A stretch of DNA of 64,000 nt from Streptomyces sp. V1I1 (lineage in GTDB: Bacteria > Actinomycetota > Actinomycetes > Streptomycetales > Streptomycetaceae): the NCBI RefSeq assembly GCF_030817355.1, contig NZ_JAUSZH010000001.1:4279001-4343000 (forward strand), in the 5' to 3' direction. Every line of letters begins with the position of its first letter. Position 1 is the stretch's first letter. Positions 36,311 to 45,856 of the stretch are shown here, piece by piece. Under the pieces are notes generated by a model. That model was not told the DNA's origin and searched no databases. It was given only the letters and a program-made list of their open reading frames with translations. Position numbers and translations under genes: made by a program.

Positions 36311-36661
36311 GTGCTGGAGATGACGCGCGAGGAGTTCGAGGAACTGGTCGCCGAAGCGCTGGACAGGATCCCGCCGGAGCTGACGCGGCTGATGGACAAC
36401 GTCGCGGTGTTCGTCGAGGACGAGCCCACCGCCGACGACCCCGAGCTGCTCGGGCTCTACGAGGGGACTCCGCTCACCGACCGAGGCGAGTGGTACGCGG
36501 GCGTGCTGCCGGACCGGATCACCATCTACCGCGGGCCGACGCTGCGGATGTGCGAGACCCGCGAGGACGTGGTCGCGGAGACCGAGATCACCGTGGTGCA
36601 CGAGATCGCCCATCACTTCGGGATCGACGACGAGCGGCTGCACGCGCTGGGATACGGGTGA
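36311..36661 (+). CDS. Small zincin-like metallopeptidase family protein
   Basis: The 116-residue protein has a clear zinc site VVHEIAHHFGID (about 96-107) with HExxH followed by His and Asp, typical of the DUF1025/zincin-1 family. These are small cytoplasmic proteins without known substrate. GTG 36311 is taken because the family begins (M)LEMTREEFEELV. ATG 36320 is possible. The stop overlaps the first crcB start as GTGA. Confidence 0.88.
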   Translation: MLEMTREEFEELVAEALDRIPPELTRLMDNVAVFVEDEPTADDPELLGLYEGTPLTDRGEWYAGVLPDRITIYRGPTLRMCETREDVVAETEITVVHEIAHHFGIDDERLHALGYG

Positions 36662-37146
36662 CAAGTCCGGGCCCGCCGCCGGAGGCGATCGATCCGGATG
36701 TCGATCTGCATGTGCCCGCGCAGCGCGCCGAGACCGCGGGCAGCCACAAGTGGCCGGTGCTCGCGGCGATCTCGACGGGCGGAGCGGTGGGGGCGACGGC
36801 CCGGTACGCCGCCTTGGTGCTGTGGCCCGCGGCGCCGGGCGCGTTCCCGTGGGCGACCTTCTGGGTCAATGTGCTGGGCTGCGCGCTGATCGGGGTGCTG
36901 ATGGTGCTGGTCAGCGAGGGCGGCCGGAGCGCGCATCCGCTGGTGCGGCCGTTCCTGGGAGTCGGGGTGCTCGGCGGGTTCACGACCTTCTCGACGTACG
37001 CGCTCGACTTCTCCGAGCTCCTCGAGCGTGAGGAGGCGGACACCGCGATGGTCTACGCGGCCGGGACCGTCGCGGGCGCGATGGCCGCGGTGTGGCTGGC
37101 CGCCTCGGTGACCAGGACGGTCCTGACCAGAGGGGCCGCTAGGTGA
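36658..37146 (+). CDS. crcB: Fluoride channel CrcB/Fluc, first subunit
   Basis: The 162-residue product has four membrane segments and the Fluc signature GFTTFSTYALD plus the conserved Asn in FWVNVLG. The N-terminal 35 residues are an extra polar extension. It exports fluoride. It overlaps both neighbours by four bases, forming a three-gene unit with the metallopeptidase. I see no fluoride riboswitch in front of the unit. Confidence 0.93.
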   Translation: MTSPGPPPEAIDPDVDLHVPAQRAETAGSHKWPVLAAISTGGAVGATARYAALVLWPAAPGAFPWATFWVNVLGCALIGVLMVLVSEGGRSAHPLVRPFLGVGVLGGFTTFSTYALDFSELLEREEADTAMVYAAGTVAGAMAAVWLAASVTRTVLTRGAAR

Positions 37147-37505
37147 ACTGGCTGCTGGTGGTGGTGGGCGCGGCGGTCGGCGCGCCCCTGCGGTATCTGA
37201 CGGACCGTGCGGTGCAGGCGCGCCACGACTCGGTGTTCCCGTGGGGGACCTTCGTCGTCAACGCGGCCGGGAGTCTGGTGCTGGGCGCGCTCTCGGGGGC
37301 GGCGGTGACCTCGGGGACGTACGCCCTCCTCGGTACGGGTCTGTGCGGGGCGCTCACCACGTACTCGACGTTTTCGTACGAGACGCTGCGGCTGGCCGAG
37401 CGCGGGTGGATATTCCTGGCGGCGGCAAATGTGGGCGCGTCGCTGCTGGTGGGGCTCGGATCGGTGTTCCTGGGCGCGGAGTTGGCGCGCGGGCTCGTGG
37501 CGTAG
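37143..37505 (+). CDS. crcB: Fluoride channel CrcB/Fluc, second subunit
   Basis: The 120-residue, four-helix Fluc homologue has NAAGSLVLG and TTYSTFSYE motifs. Tandem crcB pairs usually encode two subunits that together form an antiparallel channel. It starts at GTG 37143 inside the stop of the first gene. Confidence 0.93.
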   Translation: MNWLLVVVGAAVGAPLRYLTDRAVQARHDSVFPWGTFVVNAAGSLVLGALSGAAVTSGTYALLGTGLCGALTTYSTFSYETLRLAERGWIFLAAANVGASLLVGLGSVFLGAELARGLVA

Positions 37506-37612
37506 GGGGAAGTACAAGGGCGCGTTCCTTGTGCGGCGCGGGGGCGTGTCCCTTGTGGGGCACAGGGAGTTGGGTAGTGAAACCCGAGTCCTGTGCCCTG
37601 GAGGTGCCGCCC

Positions 37613-38161
37613 GTGCGCCAGCTGTCCGCACCCGGCCGTTTGGCTGTCGCGATCGCCGCTTCGCTGGCGATCGCGGCCTCGGCAGGCTGTATGAGCGTGA
37701 GCGACGACGAGGGCGGGAAACCGCCACCCCGTACGGCCACGGACCGGCGTGGTGCGGTGGCCGAGCCGGACGGCGGGCGGGCGGCGCCGGGCGGGCACCG
37801 GGCGCGCGGCGAGCACGGCGAGCCGGACAAGGCCGGCAAGGAGGGTGCGGACGGCAAGGGCGCGTCACCGAGCCCGAGCGGTACCGCGAAGCCCGCGGCG
37901 AAGCCCGCGCGGGGCGGGCAGAAGCCGCAGCCGCCGCGGGATCCCCAGCCGACCGGAGGCGGAGCGTCCCCGTCCGAACTGCCGCCGCAGCCGACGCCGT
38001 CCGAGCCGCCACCGGTGAGTCCAACGCCACAGCCGAGCGAGCCGTCCGATCCGCCGCCGCCGTCGTCCGCTCCTGAGGTGCACGCGGGGGCAATACAAGG
38101 GGCCGACGGGCAGGGCATGTATACGGAACCGTCGGCGTCACCGCAGGTGGGACCCATGTAA
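37613..38161 (+). CDS. Pro-rich lipoprotein
   Basis: From GTG 37613 (GGAG ten bases upstream) the product is about 182 residues: a signal peptide with lipobox ASAGC near residues 22-26, then a charged spacer and a long Pro/Ser/Gly-rich C-terminal region. No catalytic domain is seen. It would be an extended surface protein anchored in the membrane. An upstream in-frame GTG at 37577 gives a longer signal and is less likely. Confidence 0.7.
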   Translation: MRQLSAPGRLAVAIAASLAIAASAGCMSVSDDEGGKPPPRTATDRRGAVAEPDGGRAAPGGHRARGEHGEPDKAGKEGADGKGASPSPSGTAKPAAKPARGGQKPQPPRDPQPTGGGASPSELPPQPTPSEPPPVSPTPQPSEPSDPPPPSSAPEVHAGAIQGADGQGMYTEPSASPQVGPM

Positions 38162-38366
38162 CGGGGGTCACTTGAGCCGGGTTTGCCTTTAGTGGGGGAG
38201 GGTGCGTATGGTGGTAGATCGTTTGATCCCATTGCCCGGCGCCGACACAGAAGAGCGCCGCGTGGCGCGTACTCTCCCTAGCCGTGGCTGACCGCATTGA
38301 GGCGGTCGAATTGCGAATCACGGAGTTTGGGCGCGTGCCGAGACTCCGGAAGGTTTCGCATTTCGC

Positions 38367-40589
38367 ATGTCCACTTTCAGTACTGATCACGCCGTCATGC
38401 CCGAGAACGACGAGGCCGTGGCGGCTTCCGCTGCCGAGGCCCTCGACGCCGTCGAGGCTGTCGAGTCCGCTGTCGAGGCCGACGAGGTCGCTGACACCGA
38501 GGCCGCTGAGCCGACTGTCACCTTCGCCGACCTGGGCCTGCCCGAGGGCGTCGTCCGCAAGCTCACGCAGAACGGCGTCACCACACCCTTCCCGATCCAG
38601 GCCGCGACCATCCCGGACGCCCTGGCCGGCAAGGACATCCTGGGCCGCGGCCGCACCGGCTCCGGCAAGACCCTCTCCTTCGGCCTCCCGCTGCTCGCCA
38701 CCCTGGCCGGCGGCCACACCGACAAGAAGAAGCCCCGCGGCATCATCCTCACCCCGACCCGTGAGCTCGCGATGCAGGTCGCGGACGCTCTCCAGCCGTA
38801 CGGCGACGTGCTCGGCCTGAAGATGAAGGTCGTCTGTGGCGGTACGTCCATGGGCAACCAGATCTACGCGCTCGAGCGCGGCGTCGATGTACTCGTCGCC
38901 ACCCCGGGCCGACTGCGCGACATCATCAACCGCGGGGCCTGCTCGCTCGAGAACGTCCAGGTCGCGATCCTCGACGAGGCCGACCAGATGTCCGACCTGG
39001 GCTTCCTGCCCGAGGTCACCGAGCTGTTCGACCAGATCCCGGCCGGCGGCCAGCGGATGCTCTTCTCCGCCACCATGGAGAACGAGATCGGCACGCTTGT
39101 CCGCCGCTACCTGGTCAACCCGGTCAGCCACGAGGTCGACAGCGCCCAGGGCAACGTCACGACCATGACGCACCACGTGCTCGTCGTGAAGCCGAAGGAC
39201 AAGGCGCCGGTCACCGCTGCGATCGCCGCACGCAAGGGCCGCACCATCATCTTCGTACGCACCCAGCTGGGCGCGGACCGCATCGCGGAGCAGCTGTGCG
39301 ACTCGGGCGTCAAGGCCGACGCGCTTCACGGCGGCATGACGCAGGGTGCCCGTACCCGCGTCCTCGAGGACTTCAAGAAGGGCTACGTCAACGCGCTCGT
39401 CGCGACCGACGTCGCCGCCCGCGGTATCCACGTCGACGGCATCGACCTGGTCCTGAACGTGGACCCGGCCGGCGACCACAAGGACTACCTGCACCGTTCG
39501 GGCCGTACGGCTCGCGCCGGCCGGTCCGGTGTTGTCGTCTCCCTCTCGCTGCCGCACCAGCGCCGCCAGATCTTCCGTCTGATGGAGGACGCGGGCGTCG
39601 ACGCCTCGCGCCACATCGTGGCCGGAGCGGGCGCGTTCGACCCGGAGGTCGCCGAGATCACCGGCGCGCGTTCGCTGACCGAGGTCCAGGCCGACTCCGC
39701 GAACAACGCAGCCAAGCAGGCGGAGCGCGAGGTCGTCGACCTGACCAAGCAGCTCGAGCGCGTGCAGCGCCGTGCGGCCGAACTCCGCGAGGAGGCCGAC
39801 CGCCTGGTGGCGCGCGCGGCGCGCGAGCGGGGCGACGACCCGGAGACCGCGGTTGCCGAGGCGACGGCTGTCGCCGAGGCCGAGGTGGAGGCCGCGGCTG
39901 CCGCGGCGTCCGTGCCGGAGCAGGCGTCGGAGCGTCGCGAGGAGCGTCGTGACGACCGGGGCAACTTCGAGCGCCGGGGTGGCGACCGGGGTGACCGCGG
40001 CGACCGCGGCGGTTTCCGTCGTGACAACGACCGTCCGTCCTCGGGTGGCTTCCGCCGCGACAATGACCGTCGTGACGGCGACCGTGGTGGCCGTTCGTTC
40101 GAGCGTCGTGACGACCGCGGCGGTTTCCGTCGTGACAACGACCGTCCGTCCTCGGGTGGCTTCCGCCGCGACAATGACCGTCGTGACGGCGACCGTGGTG
40201 GCCGTTCGTTCGAGCGTCGTGACGACCGCGGTGGCTTCCGTCGTGACAACGACCGTCCGTCGTCCGGCGGCTTCCGCCGCGACGACCGCCCCACGGGTGG
40301 CTTCAACCGTGACCGTGACGACCGTGGCGGCCGTTCCTTCGAGCGCCGTGACGACCGTTCCTCGGGCGGCTTCCGCCGTGACGACCGCCCGACCGGCGGC
40401 CACCGTGGCAGCGACCGCCCGTTCAACCGCGACCGCCGCGACGACCGCCCCGCGGGCGGCTTCCGCTCTGGTGGCAATGACCGTCCGTACGGCCGCCGCG
40501 ACGACCACCGCGGAGGTACCGGTACCGGCACGAACACCGGCTCCTTCGGGCGCCGTGACGACAAGCCGCGCTGGAAGCGCAACGGCTGA
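38367..40589 (+). CDS. DEAD-box RNA helicase with RGG-like repetitive tail
   Basis: The 740-residue protein starts at ATG 38367. The core (about 50-420) carries the Q-motif FPIQAATIP, GRGRTGSGKT, PTRELAMQ, DEADQMSD, SATMEN and HRSGRTARAGR. A coiled-coil-like segment follows (about 450-500), then a tail of about 220 residues rich in Arg, Gly, Asp and Phe. The tail is built from a 37-residue unit encoded by a 111-bp tandem repeat. Such disordered tails bind RNA and can drive phase separation. It resembles cold-shock RNA helicases (DeaD/RhlE group). Confidence 0.95.
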   Translation: MSTFSTDHAVMPENDEAVAASAAEALDAVEAVESAVEADEVADTEAAEPTVTFADLGLPEGVVRKLTQNGVTTPFPIQAATIPDALAGKDILGRGRTGSGKTLSFGLPLLATLAGGHTDKKKPRGIILTPTRELAMQVADALQPYGDVLGLKMKVVCGGTSMGNQIYALERGVDVLVATPGRLRDIINRGACSLENVQVAILDEADQMSDLGFLPEVTELFDQIPAGGQRMLFSATMENEIGTLVRRYLVNPVSHEVDSAQGNVTTMTHHVLVVKPKDKAPVTAAIAARKGRTIIFVRTQLGADRIAEQLCDSGVKADALHGGMTQGARTRVLEDFKKGYVNALVATDVAARGIHVDGIDLVLNVDPAGDHKDYLHRSGRTARAGRSGVVVSLSLPHQRRQIFRLMEDAGVDASRHIVAGAGAFDPEVAEITGARSLTEVQADSANNAAKQAEREVVDLTKQLERVQRRAAELREEADRLVARAARERGDDPETAVAEATAVAEAEVEAAAAAASVPEQASERREERRDDRGNFERRGGDRGDRGDRGGFRRDNDRPSSGGFRRDNDRRDGDRGGRSFERRDDRGGFRRDNDRPSSGGFRRDNDRRDGDRGGRSFERRDDRGGFRRDNDRPSSGGFRRDDRPTGGFNRDRDDRGGRSFERRDDRSSGGFRRDDRPTGGHRGSDRPFNRDRRDDRPAGGFRSGGNDRPYGRRDDHRGGTGTGTNTGSFGRRDDKPRWKRNG
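40001..40245 (+). repeat. 111-bp in-frame tandem repeat in helicase tail
   Basis: Copy 1 (40001-40111) and copy 2 (40112-40222) are nearly identical at the DNA level, with a partial third copy from 40223. Identity extends to synonymous positions, so the expansion is recent. Confidence 0.88.
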
Positions 40590-40621
40590 TCCGATCTGGT
40601 CTGACCAGACGGTCTGACTGG

Positions 40622-40659
40622 CAGGGCCCGTACGGCACTTCGGTGTTGTACGGGCCCTG
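40622..40659 (+). terminator. Helicase terminator
   Basis: A 12-bp perfect stem (40622-40633 with 40648-40659) followed by TTTG. A related hairpin lies at 44003. Confidence 0.85.
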
Positions 40660-40802
40660 TTTGCGTCTGTGAGGCGGCTGTTGCTGCTGTTACGATCCGT
40701 CCACTCGCGTGGGGGTTCTGCCGGGGGGCAGTTTCACAAGATTCCGGTGCCGGACAGGCACTTGGTCCCCCATGCCATCTTCTTGTCCTGGGGAGGGACT
40801 GA

Positions 40803-43800
40803 GTGGCCCATCGTGCCCTCATGCGCGGCGCCGTAGCCGCGACCATCTCGCTTTCGCTCGCGGCCGGACTCGGTTCTGCGGCCGCGCAGGCCGAGGCGGG
40901 CGTTGCCTCCGTATCGCCGGAGGACGCCGTGGAGATCCCGGCCACCTTCACGACACAGAAAGGATCGATGCACCTGGTGGACACCGGTAACCCGCTCTAC
41001 GGGGACGGGGCGGGCCGGCTCGGGTTCTTCCACCGCCACAGCGGCACCGGCCACTACTTCTGGACGCGCTACTCGGACGGGCAGTCGGTCCCCGCGAATC
41101 CGACCGGAACCGGCTGGGGATCCGCACGAGGCACCGGCACGGACACCATCGTGTACTTCGGGAACGGGTCGATCCAGCTGCGCGACATGGCGGCCGGGAC
41201 GACCCGGTTCATAACCGTGCCGCAAGGTTTCGTCTTCGGCGGGGCGTACGGCAACACCATCCTCGCCGTGAAGACCGTGACCGAGGAGTCCGGCGGTACG
41301 ACCACCACCAAGGCCGTGGAGCCCCAGCTGCTGGACGTCGCCGAGGATGGTGTCGTACGCAGGCGGCCGGTCGAAGGGCTGCCCGACGGCGCCGAAATGC
41401 TCTGGCCCGGTGCGGCCGCCGGTGGTGACTCGCAGTCCGTCCTCCTCCGGCTGAAGGTGGACGGAATCCCACGGCTGGCGAACATCGATGTCGCGACCGC
41501 CCGGATGACCGGCCACACCCAGCTGCTCGACCGGCCCGCCGTACTTCTGTCGCCCCGTCATGTCGCCTGGTACACGGTCGGGACCGGGCAGAGCGAGATC
41601 AGGGTGGTTCCCAGGTCCGATCTCGGCGCGGAGCCGACGGCGCTCCCGGCTCCCCTTGGATTGGACCGCTACAGCTACGAGATCGCCATCGTCGGCGACT
41701 GGGTGATCCACTTCAAGGGCCCCGGCCAGCCGGTCATGGCGACGCCCATGAAGGGTGGTGAACCGCGCCGGCTGTTGAAGGACAGCGCACTGCGCCTCGC
41801 CTCGGCGGAGGACGGCTCCGCCACGATCGTGGGCGGTGTCACGGGCACCGCGGACTGGGGCGCGTACCGCATCACCGAGGGCGAGGACGGCACGCCCGTC
41901 GTGACCCGGGTGGTGGACCTGTCGCCGGTGCCGGCCACAGTCCAGGGCCTCGCAGTGGGCGGTGGCACCCTTTTCGTCGGGGACAACAGCAGCGGCAAGC
42001 GCCACGCGTATACACGGGAACTCCGTGTGCAGGGGGCGCCCGAATACGGTCAGCGCAGCCCGGTCATGGCACTCGGCGGAGACTGCCTGCCGTCCGCCCC
42101 CGACTGCCACCAGCTGTACTCCGACGGCGGGGACATGGTCAGCCTCACCCAAAGGACGGACGGAGACGACCAGATCACTACGCGCTACGCCGGCGTCGTG
42201 GCCACTGGCCTGTCCGGCGGGACCATCACCGACGCGGCCGACCACTATGTCGTCTACACCCACAAGGGCACGAACCAGCAGATCGTCTACAACACCCGGA
42301 CCACCGGCGAGAAGAAGGTTCTGACGCGCACTCCGGTGGCCTCCGCCCTGTGGGCCGACACGCTGTGGAGTGCGACGGGGGGCACGGGCACCGGCTCCGG
42401 CACCGTGACCGCGTACGACCTGGCGGCCAAGAAGCCCGCGGGCGAGATCGACACCGGCTCGGGCTGCACCCCCGAGGAGCTTCAGGCGCTCGGCCGCTGG
42501 CTGTACTGGTCCCTGCGGCACCCGAGCCGGTGTGTACGACCGTACGGCGAAGAAGTCCGTCCCCGTACCGGCCGACGAGGCCCTGCTGGGCGACGGCTAT
42601 CTCGTACGGCACAACAGGCCCGACGGCAAACTCGAGCTGACCGACTTCTCCTCCGGCACGGCGGTCAGCCGCCCGCTGGCCGACTTCCCCGCCACGCAGC
42701 GGCCGCAGCGCCGGGTGACCTGGACGGTCGACAAGTTCGGCGGTCATGTTGCGTACGCGGATGCCGCTCAGCGCGTGCATGTGGTGCCGGTAGGAGTCGC
42801 CACACAGCCGCTCAGCGGGTGGAAGACGGTGTACCAGCACTGGGGGACTGGCGCGGAAGGCAGCGACGGCCGGACGGTCTATACCGACACCGGGAAGTTC
42901 CAGGTGCGTCTGTCCAAGCCGGTGGTTGACTGGACCCTGACCCTCAAGGACCCCCGCACAGGGAAGACGGTCCGCACGCGGACGGGCGGCGAGGCGAGGC
43001 ACACTCTCTCTGCTGAATGGACCGGAGTCTCGGACGATTACGCCCAGCTGCCCAACGGCCGTTACACCTGGACCGTGACCGCGAGGCCCGCCGACGGCCA
43101 TGGTGCCCCCGGAGTCTGGAGCGGCACCTTCCAGCAGGTGTATGGGACGCCGGCGTGGCGTGACCTCGATGGGCGGGACACGATCGGCGACCTGATCACC
43201 CTCAGCAAGGGCAACCCGGTCATGTCCATCAGGCCGGGCCGGAGCAACGGAACGATCGGCGGATACGAGGGCGGACCTGCCCTCGACGACCGGGCGAAGA
43301 TCGTTCCGATGGGCGATCTGAACGGGGACCGGTGCAACGACTTCCTGGTCCGCCGCTGGCCCGGTCGGCTGTACCTGATGGACGGAGGCTGCTCCAGGGA
43401 GCCCTGGCCCGAGGTGCCGGACAAGCTGGTCGGCAGCAGCGGCTGGAACCAGTTCGACGTCATGGTCTCCCCGGGGGACCTCACCGGCGACGGCCGCCCC
43501 GACATGCTGGCCCGCCAGACGACCACGGGCGATCTCTTCCTGTACGCGGCCAATGCGACCGGCGGCGGTGTGCGCGCGGGCGTCCGCATCGGCAAGGGCT
43601 GGAAGGGCCTCATGACTGTGGGCGCAGGCGACCTGAACGGCGACGGCAAGGGAGATGTTCTGACGCGCGATGCCTCCGGGACACTGTGGCGGTACAACGG
43701 CACCGGTGGTGGCACCCTCACGAACCGTGTCAAGGTCGGCAGCGGCTGGCAGATCTACAACGCGGTCGTCGGCATCGGTGACCTCAGCGGCGACGGTAAG

Positions 43801-43923
43801 GCCGATCTGGTGGCTCGTGACACCGCGGGCGTTCTGTGGCGCTACAACGGCACGGGACAGGGCACCTTCACGGCCAGGACGAAGATCGGGACCGGCTGGC
43901 AGAAGTACGCCGCGCTGTTCTGA
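40803..43923 (+). pseudogene. Secreted FG-GAP/VCBS repeat protein, one-base frameshift
   Basis: A GTG start at 40803 (GGGAGGG upstream) and a signal peptide (about 1-30) are followed by a beta-propeller-like region. The C-terminal 220 residues hold FG-GAP/VCBS repeats (GDLNGDGKGDVLTRDASGTLWRY and relatives). The frame shifts at 42511-42513: removing one C from CCC joins the two halves (YWSCGTRAGVYDRT) into about 1,040 residues. Proteins of this kind are extracellular and often bind polysaccharide or calcium. It may be intact in the living strain if the extra base is an error. Confidence 0.85.
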
Positions 43924-44002
43924 CCGTTCCCGGCGCCTTTACGCCAACGAATGTGCCGGCGTGGCGCCTTGGAACGATCGAGTCCTGCCGTGAGCGACTG
44001 AC

Positions 44003-44042
44003 ACAGGGCCCGTACGGCAGTCGGATGCCGTACGGGCCCTGT
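44003..44042 (+). terminator. FG-GAP gene terminator
   Basis: A 17-bp perfect stem (44003-44019 with 44026-44042). The stem and the bases after it resemble 40622-40685, which supports a tandem duplication of the whole gene. Confidence 0.85.
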
Positions 44043-44050
44043 CTGCTGCT

Positions 44051-44762
44051 GTGAGGCGACAGTTGTGCCCCGTCCGCTGCATGTGCGGCTTGCCCCTCCC
44101 ACCTGCGGCGGGAGATGCCACCACCGCTCCCGCACCCCCCGCGCCCCTGCCCAAGTGGCGCGACTTCAGCGGCGACGGCAGGGGCGACCTGCTCGCGCTC
44201 ACGTCGGGCGGGACGTTGGCCGTATGCACGGGCACGGGCACTGGCGGCCTCGGGACCGGCGTGTCGGCGACCGGCTGGCCGTCGTCGTCGCTCGTCGTCC
44301 CGTTCGGCGATCTGTCCGGGGGACAAGTGCAACGACCTCCTCGTACGGAACTCCTCGGGCGCGCTGACGCGGTACGACGGCAGCTGCGGCAAGGCGTTCT
44401 CGCCGAGCGGCCCCAAGCTGGCGCTCGGCACCGGCTGGAACATCTACAACACGCTGACCTCGCCCGGCGATCTGACGGGCGACGCTCGGGCCGACCTGCT
44501 GGCGCGTACATCGGCCGGTGAGCTGTACCTGTACGCGGACGGTGGCGCGGGCAAGCTGAAGGCCAGGGTGAAGATCGGCACGGGCCGGCAGATCTACAAC
44601 TCGGTTGCCGGTGTCGGCGACATCACCGGCGACGGCGGGGCGGACGTGGTCGCCCGCGACACGGCCGGTGTGCTGTGGCGCTACAACGGCACGGGTACGG
44701 GCACGCTGAGCGCCCGCGTGAAGATCGGCTCCGGCTGGCAGACGTACAAGGCGCTGTCCTAG
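44051..44762 (+). pseudogene. Truncated second FG-GAP/VCBS gene with a frameshift
   Basis: It encodes only the C-terminal repeat domain (about 230 residues), closely similar to the end of the preceding gene (WNIYNTLTSPGDLTGD, RQIYNSVAGVGDITGD). There is no usable signal peptide. A GGGGG run at 44318-44322 shifts the frame: with four G it reads GDLSGDKCNDLLVRNSSG. It looks like a tandem copy that lost its middle. Confidence 0.75.
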
Positions 44763-44882
44763 CCTCCCGGGCGAGGTCACTGGGCCTGGCCTGCCCCATC
44801 TTGTGACCGGTGACGGGCCGGTGATCCGATACCCGATCGGCTCACCGGTTCCGTCCGGCTATGCTCGGGGGTGTTGTGCCGA

Positions 44883-44958
44883 GGGCCGTTAGCTCAATTG
44901 GCAGAGCAGCGGACTTTTAATCCGTTGGTTGTGGGTTCGAGTCCCACACGGCCTACCA
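44883..44958 (+). tRNA. tRNA-Lys (anticodon TTT)
   Basis: A cloverleaf with acceptor GGGCCGT/ACGGCCT, anticodon loop CTTTTAA and discriminator A. The genome continues with CCA. It is the integration target of the island on its right. Confidence 0.95.
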
Positions 44959-44976
44959 CTCAGCCCCAGGTCAGAG
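44911..44976. repeat. Attachment repeat inside and beyond tRNA-Lys
   Basis: These 66 bases, from the anticodon arm to 18 bases past the tRNA end, are identical to 55666-55731. Confidence 0.88.
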
Positions 44977-45070
44977 CGCATCTGATCTGGGGCTGAAGGC
45001 GTTTCGGGGGCCGTTCGGGTCGATTGCTCCACCGATGCTCAATCGAAGTGCAAACGATCAAGACATGAAG

Positions 45071-45115
45071 GAGCCCCGGCCCGTCCGCGCGGGGGATGCG
45101 GGCAGACCGGGGCTC
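45071..45115 (-). terminator. Hairpin at the left end of the island
   Basis: GAGCCCCGG pairs with CCGGGGCTC, with a further inner stem. It follows the stop of the small gene at 45124 on the minus strand. The corresponding region at 55817-55858 is related. Confidence 0.65.
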
Positions 45116-45123
45116 GCTGGGTG

Positions 45124-45252
45124 TCAGGCCTTGGGCGGGGTAACGAATCCCCTCCGGGGCCTGGGCTGCGGATCACGAGAGTCCGGCTGCTGCGCGCGCT
45201 TCCACGCTGCGACCAGATTGGCGTACCGCGGGTCAATCCATTCCTTCGCCAT
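45124..45252 (-). CDS. Small hypothetical protein
   Basis: The 42-residue product from ATG 45252 is rich in Lys, Arg, Trp and Pro (begins AKEWIDPRYANLVAAWK). It sits as the last gene of a minus-strand unit before a hairpin. Its size means it could be spurious, but the spacing and terminator support it. Confidence 0.4.
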   Translation of the reverse strand: MAKEWIDPRYANLVAAWKRAQQPDSRDPQPRPRRGFVTPPKA

Positions 45253-45270
45253 GGCCGAGAGCCTAGGCCG

Positions 45271-45783
45271 TCAGCCCTTGGGCTTGGGGATGATGACGAT
45301 CGGACCACTGTCGTCCGAGTGCTGGCACGACGCAGCCACAGATACCAGCGTGTCCTCCGGTCCCCGCCACAGATCGCGGTCCACCGCGTAGCCGGCCGCC
45401 TCGATCAGTGCGATCGTGCGGTCGATGAGCGCCTGATCGAACCGACCAGGGTCGGGCTGCTCGGGCACGTGGTGCACGAAATTGCCGAACCTCGCGCACA
45501 GGTTGTAGTAGAGGCCGGTGTGCAGGATGAGCGTGTGCCATCCCTCGTCGACCACACGGCTCGGTGTCATGGCGCGGCCAGGCCGAGCCGCCGCGGTCGC
45601 CACGAACGCGAGGGCCTCCGTGATGATCCGGCCGCCCATCTCGATCGCCATGCCGGGGTTGTTGGTGAGGATCGTGCCGAGCACCGAGTTGAACTCGGCG
45701 TCGGACAGTAACGACCGGGCCGACACGGCGGGGATGGGGCTGCCCGGCGGGTCCGGTACCGGCGGGGTCTGGGGTGTGCTCAC
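45271..45783 (-). CDS. Glycine-rich-domain (GRDP)-like hypothetical protein
   Basis: The 170-residue product from GTG 45783 contains DEGWHTLILHTGLYYNLC and FGNFVHHVPE. This resembles the DExWH..ILxT...C...G.FxHH pattern of glycine-rich domain-containing proteins, with His residues that could bind metal. Streptomyces accessory regions often carry it next to XRE regulators. The function is unknown. Confidence 0.65.
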   Translation of the reverse strand: MSTPQTPPVPDPPGSPIPAVSARSLLSDAEFNSVLGTILTNNPGMAIEMGGRIITEALAFVATAAARPGRAMTPSRVVDEGWHTLILHTGLYYNLCARFGNFVHHVPEQPDPGRFDQALIDRTIALIEAAGYAVDRDLWRGPEDTLVSVAASCQHSDDSGPIVIIPKPKG

Positions 45784-45856
45784 GGTTCTCTCCTCTGCTC
45801 GATGGGGCGGGGCCCACCCCGGCCGGGCCGGGACGGGGCGTCGGCCGGGGCGGGGA

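Noticed and set aside
40001..40245. CRISPR-like array from repeated DNA
   Set aside because: Repeats are contiguous, in frame and without spacers; they encode a protein tail. No CRISPR array or cas gene was seen in the window.
37053..40508. 1151-residue open frame opposite crcB and the DEAD-box gene
   Set aside because: Low-complexity Val/Thr/Arg translation arising from the helicase repeats; an antisense shadow.
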